Shown piece by piece: positions 44,101 through 56,600 of a stretch of DNA of 64,000 nucleotides. How positions within the stretch are numbered: the first letter of the stretch is position 1; every line of letters begins with the position of its first letter. The notes under the pieces are model-generated. The model ran no database searches and was not told the DNA's origin. It was given only the letters and a program-made list of their open reading frames with translations. Origin of the DNA: Manis javanica (taxonomy: Eukaryota > Chordata > Mammalia > Pholidota > Manidae); the NCBI RefSeq assembly GCF_040802235.1, contig NC_133157.1, positions 87,530,001 through 87,594,000 on the forward strand. Direction: 5' to 3'. The position numbers were made by a program, and so were the translations under genes.

Positions 44101-45204
44101 CATAGTGGGTACTCCAGAGTATGTTATTTCGTTTGTTGACTTGTTTATTTTAGACAGGCCAGAGCATGGTCAAAGGCATGGGATGTGAACATGTATAGTG
44201 TTTTTGGAAAATAAAGTAAAGCAAGTGTAGCTGTAGTGCGGCATGATGGGCAGAATAGTGAGAAATGCAGGCAGAAAGCAGGTGGGCACTGGGGTGATTA
44301 AAGATGTGAATGCCATCCTCTTGGCTAAGCTTGGTCTTGCTGGGATTTCAATTATATTAGGTGTATCAACAGTACATTAGATACAAAGGGAACGCAAGTA
44401 CAGTTGGTAGTGTGCACAAAGTCAGTTTTGTTGTCCTTATGATCTAAGGGCAGGTTGAAAGAAAATTTTCATAAAATCTGGAAAGTCCTTAAGTTTGGAT
44501 CCAAATGGAAAGAGAAGAAATCAGAGCATACAAAACAACTTAATTAAATTCAGATGTGTTCAGTTACCTGAAATGTAGAAATCAGCTATTAGGACATCCT
44601 CATTTCTTAAGGAAATTGACCCAGCTTCCTCTGAGGATCATCAAGAATGTCAGCTGAGACTTGGCTAACATTATGAATGTGCTTTGCTTTATTACGGAAC
44701 CAGTAGTAAGCAGTGCAAAGAAAAACATGAGGTCAAGGATACTGCAGGTGGAGGAGTCTCCCTGAGCCTTTGCTTCTCACACAGGCGAGTCCAAACTTTA
44801 GTGCTCTCAGCAGCCTGCGAAGAAGATGAGAACTCTCTCGGGTCAGAGGAGCCCCAAACTGCACTCTGCTCTCTAGGCCTCATTAGGCTGGTGGATGTAC
44901 GTGAGTGCAGAACACATCAGCCCTCATCCGTTGCCTGGGTTCCGTATTTGTAATTTGTTGTGGAGGCAACAAAGTGATTTAGTTATGTAATCACTGAAGT
45001 TTATTTAGTGGTTATTTCTTGCAGTGTTACCCAGCCTAGTCGGAGTTTCATGGCAGCAGTCCTGGGCATGGTTTAAAGGTTTTTCCTGGTGTCCTACGGT
45101 GAATGAGTGGCCTCCTTTATAGGTCAGCTGGTCTCTGATCATTATCCTTCCCACTTTAATCTTCACGCAGGTGCTGGGGTTATGTTTTTTCAAGGCCTAG
45201 ACTT

Positions 45205-45320
45205 ACTTCCCTGCTCTGTGGAAAACCTCTAGTGGCTCCCTGTTTCCTGTAAGCCTCCCTTCACAGCTGGCAGGCCTTCACAGTCCATCTACCTGCAGTC
45301 GCACTCCTCCCTTCCTTACC
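45205..45320. mobile_element. L2-like fragment
   Basis: 'ctctagtggctccctgtttcctgtaagcc...' followed by '...ggccttcacagtccatctacctgcagtcgcactcctccc' resembles the order in L2 elements. Short and degraded, low confidence. Confidence 0.4.
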
Positions 45321-45669
45321 AGCCTTTTCCCAAGTCTGGTAAGATTCTACTCGTAATTGTGACCCACTGCAAAGATAATTTTTGTGAACCAGGTCAGAAG
45401 ACCAGGCAGAAATAGAACACACAAGCAAATGCGTACGTAGTGCAAGTCTCCTTGATACCTGCTGCTGCTCAGCATTCGCATCCAGATGATTAAGTCTTCC
45501 TGAGTGTCTCTGGAATTGCTTTACTCTTCTTCATTTTCTTTACCAACACCACTCTTGTCTAAACCAGCACCATGTCTAAAGTGGACTGTTGTAGAGGCCT
45601 GCTAGCTGGTCTTTCTACATCTGCTCGCCTTTCTTTTTGGACAGGTTGATTTCTTTCATGTTTTTTTCC

Positions 45670-47225
45670 TCATGTTTTAAAAATAAATTTTCATATATTT
45701 TATGGCAGTGAATTATATCTTGATAAAGATGTATGTATTGAGATAGATATATTTATTTTAAAATCTTTATCGAGTTATAATTCACATACCATAAAAATCA
45801 AAATGTACAGTTGTTTTTAGCATTTTTGCAAAGTTGTGCAACCGTCACCACAATCCAATTTTAGAGCATTTTTATCAATCCAAAAAAGAAATCCTGTTCT
45901 CTTTAGCAGTGACTCCCCATTCTCACACTGTCTCCGCTCAAAATAAGACCTATTTTTCTACTTTCTTAATAGATTTGTATACTGTGGACATTTCATATAA
46001 AGAAATCATATAGTGGCATTTGTGACTTCCTTCACTTAGCATGATGTTTTCAAGATATTATCTATGTTGTAGCATATATTGGTACTTCATTTCTTTTTAT
46101 GGCTGAATCATTCCATTGTATGGATATTCCACATTTTGTTTCTCTCTTCATTATTGATGTACATTTTGGGTTGTTTCCACTTTCTGGATACTGTGAGCAG
46201 TGCTGCTTAGAACATTCCTGTGTAAATTTTTGTGGACATCTCTTTGCATTTCCACTTAGTAGTGGGATTGCTGGGTCATTTGGTAATTCTGTGATTTAAC
46301 ATTTTGAGCAACTACCAAACTTTCCCAAAGTGGCTTTAGCATTTTTTGTTCCCGCCAGCAAGGTGTTGAGGACTTCAGTGACTTAACATCCTGACCTGTA
46401 TTTGTGATAGTGTTTTTGATTATAGACATCCTGGTGCATGTGAAATGGTAACTCACTGTAGTTTTGATTTGGATTTCTGGAATGGTTAATGATGTCGAAT
46501 ATCTTTTCATATACTTATTGGTCATGTGTATATCTTTTCTAGAGAAATGTCTTTTCAGTTCTCTTGTCCATTTCTTAACTGGGTTGTCTTTTTATTGTTG
46601 AATTGCAAGAGTTCTTTACTTATTCTAGATACAAGTCCCTTGTGAGGTACATGATTTACAAGTATTTTCTCCTATTCTGTGGGTTGTGTTTTCTTTCTTA
46701 GTGGTGTATTTGGAAGAACCTAGGTTTTTGATTTTGGTGTAGTCCAGTGTATCTGTTTGTTTCTTTTGTTGCAGTGTTTTTGGATCATATCTAAGAAACT
46801 GTTGCCTAGTCCCAATGTCACAAAGATTTATACCTGTTTTCTCCTAAGAGTTTTAGGATTTTAGCTCTTAATTTGTGTCTGTGATCCATTTTGAGTTAGT
46901 TTTTGTACACAGTGTGTGTTAAGATAGTAACCTTCATTCTTTTGCTTGTGGCTGTCGAGTGTCCCAGCACTATTTCATGAAAAGACTATCCATTCACCAC
47001 AGAATTGTGTTAGCATCCTTACTGAAAACTAAGTGGTCATAAACATAGAAGTTCTGACTTTGAGTTCTATTCCATTTATCTACAAGTCTCTCTTTATGTC
47101 AGGGCCATACTATTTGATCACTGGAGCATTGTAGTAAAATGTGATTTGGATAGTGAGTCCTCCAATTTCTATCCTTTTTTTAGGAGTGTTTTGTCTATTC
47201 TGGACTCTTGCATTACCATACTTGC
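45670..47225 (-). mobile_element. Old L1 fragment, antisense
   Basis: Reverse complement of an L1 3' part. The 3'UTR lies at 45700-46000, the ORF2 C-terminus around 46090-46530 (minus frame with KRYSTSLTIPEIQIKTT), and further ORF2 upstream sequence to about 47225. Many stops. It resembles an old L1M-type copy. Confidence 0.75.
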
Positions 47226-48029
47226 AAGGGCACACTAAATGAAGTTGTGCTTTGCCCTGGCTTCTCTGGTCATTTGATGCCTGAATGTTAGTTTCAAGTT
47301 ATGCTTTGGATGGAATTCTACAATTAAAGTGAAGGCTGAATTGGTTGTTCTTCATTCAGCAGCTGTCTCCCTTCTCTTCACATCATGGGCCTCTCATGAT
47401 CATATGGAGTTTCTGCAACCTGGTGTCCCCAAGTCCTATCCCAGCCTTGTTCAGAGAAGGATCCAGCCTACATAGGCACTTATTTGCCTGGTCCTGGTCC
47501 TGATCATGTATCCAGGTCCTCTAGTGACCTAATTCTGAGACCCTGTGCTTTCCTCTTTCCACACGTCTGTAGAAGGACCCTGGCGTATACTTATGCCTAG
47601 ACCTTGAGTTTTGTGGCATGCTTTGTGCCCAGGTCTTCCCCAGAGTGGGCAGCGCCCTCTGGGGACTCTGGCCAGTGCCCTCCTACACTCAGAGCTGTGG
47701 CTCAGCAGTCAGCCTTGCTGCTTCCAGCTGACTTACTCGTGGTGCCTAAATTAATCTCTGTCATGGTTCCTGCCACAACTCGCACTGCTGTTACTTCTTG
47801 GACTCACTTACCAAAGCTGCCAGACACTTTTTCTGCTGGGCTGGGGTGGTTGGGGGTTTTGGGAGGTGGGGGGGAACCTCACAGCTAGGTGCCTACCTCT
47901 TATTTAGCAGGCAGGTGGACTCTTTGTCTGCTTTGTACTCTAGCAGAAGGTTTGACCATGAAATTTTAATCAATTTAATTTGAATGTATGCAGGACCCAC
48001 TATGGGCATTAGTATGGCAACCCTGACAG
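47226..48029. other. Unassigned intronic sequence
   Basis: No gene. A GC-richer part at 47600-47890 has a 94-codon frame without recognised domains. Confidence 0.35.
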
Positions 48030-48205
48030 GACATGACCTTGGGGCCAGAAAGGCCTGGGTTCACATCCAACCCTAGCTCTGCCATTCTTGGTATATCCTT
48101 GGACAGGTTCCTTAACCCTTTTGAATGACAGCTCATTTAGCTATAAAATAAGGGTAATACTACCTAGATCACAGGTTTTGTTATGAGGAATACCTGGTAT
48201 TAAAT
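48030..48205 (+). mobile_element. MIR SINE
   Basis: Clear MIR: 'ggcctgggttcacatccaaccctagctctgcc', 'cttggacaggttccttaaccc', 'ctataaaataagggtaatacta'. Confidence 0.8.
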
Positions 48206-48689
48206 GTCAAGTGAATGATGCATCATTTGGTTTACAGTGGCTACTCAGGAAAGACAGCACTTCATGCCAACATTTAACATCCTAGAATGTGTGTGGTAAG
48301 GGCCCCTACTCTCAAAATCAGGAGCTGAGGCTTAGGTCTTAGTTTCATTTTCACACTATTCTCAGCCTGCCCCAACACAAGTACCATTCCTACTCCTTGC
48401 TGATCACCCCTTCACACTCTAGGTCGGAACTCCAGGTTCTCTGCTGAGCGCTTGCTCTGTATTCTGGAGATCCTGAGACCTGACCTCCTCAGGATGAGGT
48501 CAGATGTTTACTAGGATGTGGATTCTTTCTGCCCAAGAAAGCTTCCATGGACCATGACACCTCTTCTATTGCTTGCACTCACTGTTGGTCTATTCTGCAT
48601 ACACCCTGCACCTGCCAGTTCTGGGGCATCTGAGCAGGACCCATCATGGCACCTACACAAGGTCATAAGTTTGTTTGTTTTTTTAACAA

Positions 48690-50475
48690 ACACAATAAAA
48701 GACATCAATCCAAGTGAGTGCTGTCTTTTGTGAGGGGACTGAAAAAGAAAAACTCTTAGAACTGACAAATGAATGGAACAAAGTAGCAGTATACAAAATC
48801 TACACACAAAAATCAGTTATGTTTTTATACACAACAATGAAAAATATTAAAAAGACATTTAAAAATAATTCTATTTGTCATAGCATCAGTAAGATGAAAT
48901 ACTTGGGAATTGACCAGGGATATGAAAGACTTGTACAGTGAAAACTACAACAGATTGACAAAAGAAATTAAGGAAGATATAAATAAATGGAAAGACATCC
49001 CATGTTCATGAATTGGAAGACCTAATATTGTTAAGATGTTGATACAGCCCAAACAGTTCTGCAGACTCAATGCAATCCGTCTCAAATTCCCACTGGCAAT
49101 TTTTTTTTTCTTTTTGGCAGAAATAGAAAAACCCCTCCTAAGGTTCATATGAAATCTCGAACTCCAAGTTGCCAAAACAATCTTGAAAAAGAACAGATTT
49201 GGAGGTCTCAAACTTACTGAATTCAAACTTACTACAAATCTCCAATAATCAAAACAGTGTGATGTTGACATAAAGACAGACATATAGACCAGTGGAATAC
49301 CATAGAGAACCCAGACATAAACCCTCACTTATATGTTCAAATCATCTTTCACAAGGGTACCAAGACCATTTAATGGGGAAAGAACAACAAATGGTCTGAG
49401 AAAACTGGACATCCACATGCAAAGGAATTAACTTGGGTCCTTATATGATACCATACAAGAAGAATTAGTTCAAATGAATCAAAGACGTAAACATAAAACA
49501 TAAACTATTAAAATTTGTAGAAGAAAGCATAGAGCAAAATTTTCATGACAGTGTATTTGACAATGTCAAATAAAGTTACAACCCACCAACCGAGAGAAAA
49601 TATTTGTAAATCACATATATGATAAGGAATTAATATATAGAGAACTTCTAAAACTCAACAGAAACAAAAACAATTTTAAAATGGGCAAAAGAATTGACGT
49701 ATTTCCATAGAAGATGTACAAATGGTCAATAAACACATGAGAAGACGTCCAATATCAGTAATCATAGAAATGCAAATCAACACCGCAGTGAGATGCCACC
49801 CCACACCCACTAGGACTACTATTACCAAAAAACAGTGACGCCAAGGATGCAGAGAAATTGGAATTCTTGTGCACTGTTGGTAGAAATGTAAAATAGCGCA
49901 GTCACTATAGAAAACAGTATGGCAGCCCCTCAAAATATTAAAAATAGAAATACCATATGATCCAGCAATCCCACTTCTGGGTGCACACCCAAAAGAAGAG
50001 ATATTTACACACCCATATTTATTACAGCATTATTCACAATGGCCAAGAGGACAAAGCAATTCAAGTGGCCATTAATGGATGAATGTTTAAAGAAAATGTG
50101 ACATATACGTACAATGGGATTTTATGCATTCTTAAAAAAGAAGGAAATTCTGTTATATACAACATGAATAAACTTTGAGGACATTATGCTAAGTGAACTA
50201 AACTAATCACAAAAAGACAAATACTATATGATTACATTTATAGGAGGTACCAAAGGCAGTCAAACTCACAGAAACAGAGAAGTAGAATATTGGTGGCCAG
50301 GGGCTGGTAGGGAAATAGGGAGCTATTGTTCAACAGAGTTTCAGGTTTACAAGAGGAAAAAGTTCTGCAGACTTGTTGTACAACAATGTGAATATACTAA
50401 TGCTACTGAAATGTATACTTTAAAATGGTTAAAATGATACATTTTGTATTATGTGTTTTTTTTCACTACAGTTTA
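48690..50475 (+). mobile_element. L1 fragment, ORF2 3' half
   Basis: Plus-strand L1 beginning around the end of the RT region (48740-48960), with the conserved ORF2 tail ('...ccatatgatccagcaatcccacttctggg' at 49950-49980) and a 3'UTR that ends in an A-rich stretch near 50475. Broken by many stops. Confidence 0.78.
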
Positions 50476-50484
50476 AAAAAAATA

Positions 50485-50845
50485 GAGGAAGGAAATTCTG
50501 AAACATTCTACAACATGGATAAAACTTGAGGGCATTAGGCTGAATGAAATAAGCCAGTCATAAAAAGACAAATACTCTATGATTCCACTTATATGAGGTA
50601 CTTGAAGTAATCAAATTCATAAACACAGAAACTAGAATGGTGATGGCCAGGGACTGTGGGGGAAACAATGGGGTTTTCTTCAATAGCCATAGAGTTTTAC
50701 TTTGCAGGATGAAAAGAGTTCTGGAGATGGATGGTGATGACTGTCACACAACATGGATGTACTTAACACCATCTAACTGTACACTTTAAAATGGTTAAAA
50801 TGGTAAATGCCATGTTTATTTTACTACAATATAAAACTAATTTGG
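50485..50845 (+). mobile_element. Second L1 3' end next to the first
   Basis: About 360 bases that repeat the terminal part of the preceding L1 (50130-50470): 'aggaaattctg...', 'aagacaaatact.tatgatt...', '...ctgtacactttaaaatggttaaaatg'. Sequence divergence is substantial. It is either an old tandem duplication or a separate 5'-truncated L1 inserted at the tail of the first. Confidence 0.65.
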
Positions 50846-50904
50846 GAGGGGCGTGACAAGACCACACCCATCATGCAGTATGACATTTCACAGTTTTACA
50901 CCTT

Positions 50905-53900
50905 TGTTTTTTTTTTATCATTACACCTACCTGAGCAACATTATGGTTACTAGACTCCTCCCATCATCAAGTCCCCACTGCATACCCCATTACAATCACT
51001 GTCCATCAGTGTAGTAAGATGCTACAGAATCACTACTTGTCGTCTCTGTGTTGTACAGCCCTCCCTGTGCTCCCCCCCATTATGTCTGCTAATCGTAATA
51101 CCCTTTTCCCCCCTTGTCCCTCCCTTCCCACCAATCCTCCCCAGTCCCTTGCCCTTTAGTAACTGCTAGTCCATTCTTGGATTCTGTGAGTCTGCTGTTG
51201 TTTTGTTCCTTCAGTTTTTTTATTTGTTCTTACACTCCACAGATGAGTGAAATCATTTGATACTTGTCTTTTCCCACCTGGCTTATTTCACTGAGCATAA
51301 TACCCTCTAGCTCCATCCATGTTGTTGCAAATGGTATGATTTGTTTTCTTCTTATGGCTGAATAATATTCCATTGTGTATATGTACCACATCTCTATCCA
51401 TTCATCTACTGATGGACACTTAGGTTGCTTCCATTTCTTGGCTATTGTAAATAGTGCTGCGATAAACGTAGGGGTGCATGTCTTTTTCAAACTGGGGTGC
51501 TGGATTCTTAGGGTAAATTCCTAGGAGTAGAATTCCTGGGTCAAATGGTATTTCTATTTTGAGTTTTTTGAGGAACCTCCATACTACTTTCCACAGTGGT
51601 TGGACTAATTTAGATTCCCAACAGCAGTGTAGGAGGGTTTCCCTTTCTCTACATCCTCGCCAACATTTGTCGTTTGTCTTTTGGATTGTGGCCATCCTTA
51701 CTGGTGTGAGGTGATATCTCATTGTGGTTTTAATTTGCGTTTCTCTGATGATTAGCAATGTGGAGCATCTTTTCATTGTGTCTATTGGCCATGAATTTCT
51801 CCTTTGGAAAACTGTCTGTTCAGCTCCTCTGCCCATTTGTTAATAGGGTTATTTGCTTTTTGTTTGTTGAGGTGTGTGAGCTCTATATATTTTGGATGTC
51901 AGTCCCTTATTGGATATGTCATTCATGAATATATTCTCCCATACTGTAGGATGTCTTTTCGTTCTACTGATGACGTCCTTTGCTGTACAGAAGCTTTTCA
52001 GCTTGTTATAGTCCCAATTGTTCATTTTTGCTTTTGTTTCCCTTGCTCAGGGAGATATGTTCATGAAGAAGTTGCTCGTGTTTATGTCGAAGATTTTTTT
52101 TTTTGCCTATGTTTTTTTCTAGATGGTTTCGTGACTTACATTCAGGTCTTTGATCCATTTTGAACTCACTTTTTTGTATGGGTTTAGACAGTGATCCAGT
52201 TTCATTCTCTTACATGTAGCTGTCCAGTTTTGCCAACACCAGCTGTTCAAGAGGCTGTCATTTCCCCATTGTATATCCATGGCTCCTTTATCGTTTATTA
52301 ATTGACCATGTATGTTTGGGTTAATGTCTGGACTCTCTATGCTGTTCCACTGGTCTGTGGATCTGTTCTTGTGCCAGTGCCAAATTGTCTTGATTACTGT
52401 GGCTTTGTAGTAGAGCTTGAAGTTGAGAAGCAAGATCCCCACTGCTTTATTCTTCCTTCTCAGGATTGCTTTGGCTATTCAGGGTCTTTTGTGGTTCCAT
52501 ATGAATTTTAGAACTATTTGTTCCAGTTCGGTGAAGAATGCTGTTGGTATTTTGATAGGGATTGCATTGAATCTGTAGATTGTTTTAGGCAGGATGGCCA
52601 ATTTGACAATATTAATTCTTCCTAGCCAAGAGCATGGGATGAATTTCCATTTGTTAGTGTCCTCTTTAATTTCTCTTAGGAGTGTCTTGTTGTTTTCACG
52701 GTATAGGTCTGCCATTTCCTTGGTTAGGTTTATTCCTAGGTATTTTATTCTTTTTGATGCAATTGTGAATGCAATTGTTTTCCTGATTTCTCTTTCTGTT
52801 AGCTCATCGTTAGTGTATAGGAAAGCAACAGATTTCTGTGTATTAATTTTGTATCCCGCAACTTTGCTGAATTCAGATATTAGTTCTAGTAGTTTTGAAG
52901 TGGAGTCTTTAGGGTTTTTTTATGTACAGTATCGTGTCATCTGCAAATAGTGACAGTTTGACTTCTTTATTTACCAGTCTGGATGTCTTGTATTTCTTTG
53001 TTTTGTCTGATTGCCGCAGCTAGGACTTCCAGTACTTTGTTGAGTAACAGTGGGGAGAGTGGGCATCCCTGTATTGTTCCTGATCTTAGGTGAAAAGCTT
53101 TCAGCTTCTCGCTATTAAGTATGATGTTGCCTGTGGGTTTGTCATATATGGCCTTTATTATGTTGAGGTACTTGCCATCTATACCCATTTTGTTGAGAGT
53201 TTTTATCATGAATGGATGTTGAATTTTGTCAAATGCTTTTTCAGCATCTATGGAGATAATCATATGGTGTTTGTCCTTTTTGTTGATGTGGTGGATGATG
53301 TTGATGGATTTTTGAATGTTGTACCATCCTTGCATCCCTGGGATGAAACCCACTTAATCATGATGGATGATCTTTTTGATGTATTTTTGAGTTCAGTTTG
53401 CTAATATTTTTTTTGAGTATTTTTGCACCTATGTTCGTCAGGGACATTGGTCTGTAATTTTCTTTTTTTGTGGTGTCTTTGCCTGGTTTTGGTATTACAG
53501 TGATGTTGGTCTCATAGAATGAGTTTGGGAGTATTCTCTCCTCTTCTTCCCTTTGGAAACTTTAAGGAGGATGGGTATTAGGTCCCCACTAAATGTTTGA
53601 TGAAATTCAGCAGTGAAACCTTCTGGCCCATGATTTTTGTTCTTAGGTAGTTTTTTGATTACCAATTCAATTTCCTTGCTGGTAATTGGTCTATTCAGAT
53701 TTTCTGTTTCTTCGTGAGTCTGCTTTGGAAGGTTATTTTTCTAGAAAGTTGTCCTTTTCTTCTAGGTTATCAAATTTGTTGCCATATAATTTTTCATGGT
53801 ATTCTGTAATAATTCCTTGTATTTCAGTGGTGCCCATGGTGATTTTTCCGTTCTCATTTCTGATTCTGTTTATGTGTGTAGACTCTTTTTTTCTTGAAAA

Positions 53901-54125
53901 GTGTGGCTAGAGGTTTATCTATTTTGTTCATTTTCTCAAAGAACCAGTTCCTGCTTTCATTGATTCTTTGTCTTGTTTTATTCTTCTCGATTTTATTTAT
54001 TTCTGCTCTAATCTTTATTATGTCCCCCCTTCTACTGACTTTGGGATTCATTTGTTCTTCCTTTTCTAGTTTTGTTAATTGTGAGTTTAGGCTGCTCATA
54101 TGGGATTGTTCTTCTTTCGTGAGAT
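50905..54125 (-). mobile_element. L1 element, antisense, 5' truncated
   Basis: A T-run (about 50907-50918) marks the A-tail. 3'UTR 50920-51230, then ORF2 read on the minus strand: C-terminal part 51230-51836, upstream part 52119-52442, RT parts at 52479-52715 and 52967-53353 ([13 protein letters not shown]), and further 5' sequence up to about 54125. Frameshifts throughout. More degraded than the L1 at 60 kb. Confidence 0.85.
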
Positions 54126-54784
54126 AGGCCTGAGTCTGTTTCTTTTTTGTGGTCTCAAACTTTTTTAAGGAATGTTTTATACGTGTCTTTAGAATTGGTA
54201 AATGAATGAGCCTCCTTTCTATAATACCTGAGGTTGGCACTGAGGTATTGTCGTTGGAGCTGGGCTGAGATTGATGCTCAGTCTGACCTTTAGTTATGAC
54301 CGATAAGGTGCAGAAGTTTTGCCTCTGAGAAGTGGTCAAAGAAATACCCAGGGGACACAGGGAAAAACGCCCTTCTGGAAGCTGGTGGGGCAGGAAGATG
54401 CTGAGGCCCTGCCTGGGGCAGGCAGCACACCTTCCCTGTGGCTCACATCTTCTTTCAGCAAGACACCAGGTGAACCAGCATTGAAGTGGGGAGCCTGGCC
54501 CTGGGGAGAGTCTATGCTTTATCTCACAGTGGCCTCAGGGCCCACATTTCACTTCTCCCGGTTCCTCTGGCACCCAGAGTCCAGTTTGCCAAGTAAGTGA
54601 AGGTGGCTGGGGAGGGATGAGGACCAAGTCCCCAGAGATTGGCTTCCTTTCTAAGCCCTGCTGTCCTGCCCCACATTTATGTTAGGGCTTCACTTTACAG
54701 AGGAACCTGGCAGCACCTGATTCTGTATACCCACTGCCATGCACAGCCTCATCTGTGTTATGGCATACAATAGCATTAATCTCC
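54126..54784. other. Unassigned intronic sequence
   Basis: No gene. A few short frames with no recognised domain. Confidence 0.35.
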
Positions 54785-54998
54785 TAGGGCACTGGTTCTC
54801 AAAGTGGGTGTCCCAGAGTGTCAACAACAGTGACCTTTAGTTATGACCTTTAGTTAGGAACTTGTTAGAAAAGCAAATTCAGGAAGCCCATCCCAGACTC
54901 ACTGAATCAGAAACTCAGAGGATGGAGGTCAGCAGTCTGTTTTCTCAAGCCCTGCAGGTGATTCTGATGCTCAAGGGTGAGAACGACGGTCACAGGGG
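54785..54998. mobile_element. MER5-type hAT DNA transposon fossil
   Basis: Starts 'cactggttctcaaagtg' and closes with 'caggtgattctgatgctcaagggtgagaac', near-inverted termini of the Charlie/MER5 kind, with 'cagactcactgaatcagaaactc' in the middle. A non-autonomous element without a transposase. Confidence 0.65.
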
Positions 54999-55139
54999 TG
55001 TTGTGGAGAGTGAAGGGGACAGCCTTTGTCTTCCCCCATGTCTGAACACAGAATGGGGAAGCACCAGCTTGAGAACAACTGGTGCATTCCTTGGAAGTTA
55101 TCTGCCCACAAAAGTATATCTTGTCCTCTAAAACGAGCC

Positions 55140-55405
55140 AAGACGCCTCACGCTGAAAACAGGGAGAACTTGGGGATGTGTGAAAACCCTGCCCCCCACT
55201 TGCTAGGCAGATTCTAAGAAAATCCACAAGATGTTCTGTCCTGTCCCCCCTGAGGGGGAAAGATGAGTATAGCACTTGGCTGAGGTCCGAGAAAGGCGGT
55301 ATAAAAATAAAGGAGCTGCGCCCCATCAGGGCTGCTGCAGCCATTGTCTATCTGTCTTTGTTGTCTGTGTTTTTTGTAAATTCCCAGTACACCTCAGCAG
55401 GTCAC
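55140..55405 (+). mobile_element. LTR-like fragment
   Basis: GTATAAAAATAAAGG (near 55298) gives a TATA box directly followed by an AATAAA word, then an R/U5-like T-rich part ending 'ggtcacaacag'. Family unknown. Confidence 0.4.
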
Positions 55406-55467
55406 AACAGAGAGTGAGTGAGGAGTATGTGGTGTGCTCAGGACACCAACGTGTTATTTAGCTGTTA

Positions 55468-55527
55468 GTGTCATTGCCATCATCGCCATCATCATCACCA
55501 CCACCATCACCATCGCCATCATCACAG
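55468..55527. repeat. (CAT/CAC)n imperfect microsatellite
   Basis: Trinucleotide repeat of CAT, CAC and CGC units. Confidence 0.85.
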
Positions 55528-56114
55528 GAATCCTTTCTAATAATGCTTTAATCTCCAGGAGCACCGAGTACTCACAGATGGGGATACTTTTCCTTGGAAC
55601 GACCCCCTGTCCCACATACATATATTTATGCAAGCTGACTGACTCTCTTAACAGCACAAACGTCTTCTTGACCATTTATCATCATGACCTGGGGTGTTGG
55701 GGAAAAATGTAAGAACCTACATTAGTAAGGGAAGACTTTGTTAATAGGGACAGTTGCAGTAAGAGATGCTCAAAGCCTAGATTGGAAATGTCTCAGGGAA
55801 GGAGTGGGGTGAGCAACGCTTTTATGTGCAGAGCCCGTGGAATAGGTGGCTGTGGAAAGAGTGTGTGTGTGTTGGTGGAGGGTAATGAAAACTGCCGTGT
55901 GGGAGTCTTGAAACTTTAAAAACTGTGTCAAACATTGCAGTAACAAGCGAGTCAAGGCAGGAACACTTGGCTGTAGTTAGGGACATGAGCAAAGAAGTTA
56001 CAGATGGGAAGTTCACATAGATTTCAGGGCCTAGCTGTCCTGCTTCAGCCAGCCTAAAGATAATGTTAATGTTAAACCACAGAATTTTGATCAGCCTTGT
56101 CAAGAAACTGATTT

Positions 56115-56600
56115 TTACCTATGCCATGCGTAGTATGCTAAATAATGGCCCCTGATGATATCAGGTTTTAATTCCTGGAACCTATAAACGTGATCTTCTA
56201 TAGCAAAGATGCTGCAAAGTTGATTAAATTAAGGATTATGAGATGGAGAGACTACCCTGGATTATCTGGATGGGCCCTAAAAGCAAACACAAGTTATAAG
56301 ATAGAGATGGAGGAAAATTTGACACGGACAGAAGAGGAGGTGCAATGTGGCCAGGGAGGCCATGATTGGAATGATGCAGGCGCAAATCAAGCCAGGAGCG
56401 CCTGGAACCCCCAGCAGTTGGGAGAGGAGAGGGGCAGGTTCTTCCCCAGGGCCTCCAGAGAGAGCACAGCCCTGTCACCTGGTTTTCAGCCCAAGTAACC
56501 CTGACTTTGGATTTCTGACCACCGTAACTGAGAGAGAATAAATTCTGGTGGTTTTAAGCCACCAAGTTTGTGGGAAGCAGCTATAGCAAACTATTACACC
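56115..56600 (+). mobile_element. MLT1-type LTR (ERVL-MaLR)
   Basis: Matches the order of MLT1 LTRs: 'aataatggcccctgatgatatcaggttttaattcctgg', 'ttgattaaattaaggattatgagatgg', 'gggccctaaaa', and near the end 'agagaataaattctggtggttttaagccaccaagtttgtgg' and 'agcaaactattaca'. No internal part. Confidence 0.8.

Noticed and set aside
53686..54127. Plus-strand hydrophobic frames over the L1 elements (also 61855-62355 and 62964-63332)
   Set aside because: They are antisense shadows of L1 ORF2. Reverse-complemented A-rich coding sequence gives Phe, Leu and Ser-rich frames that mimic membrane proteins.
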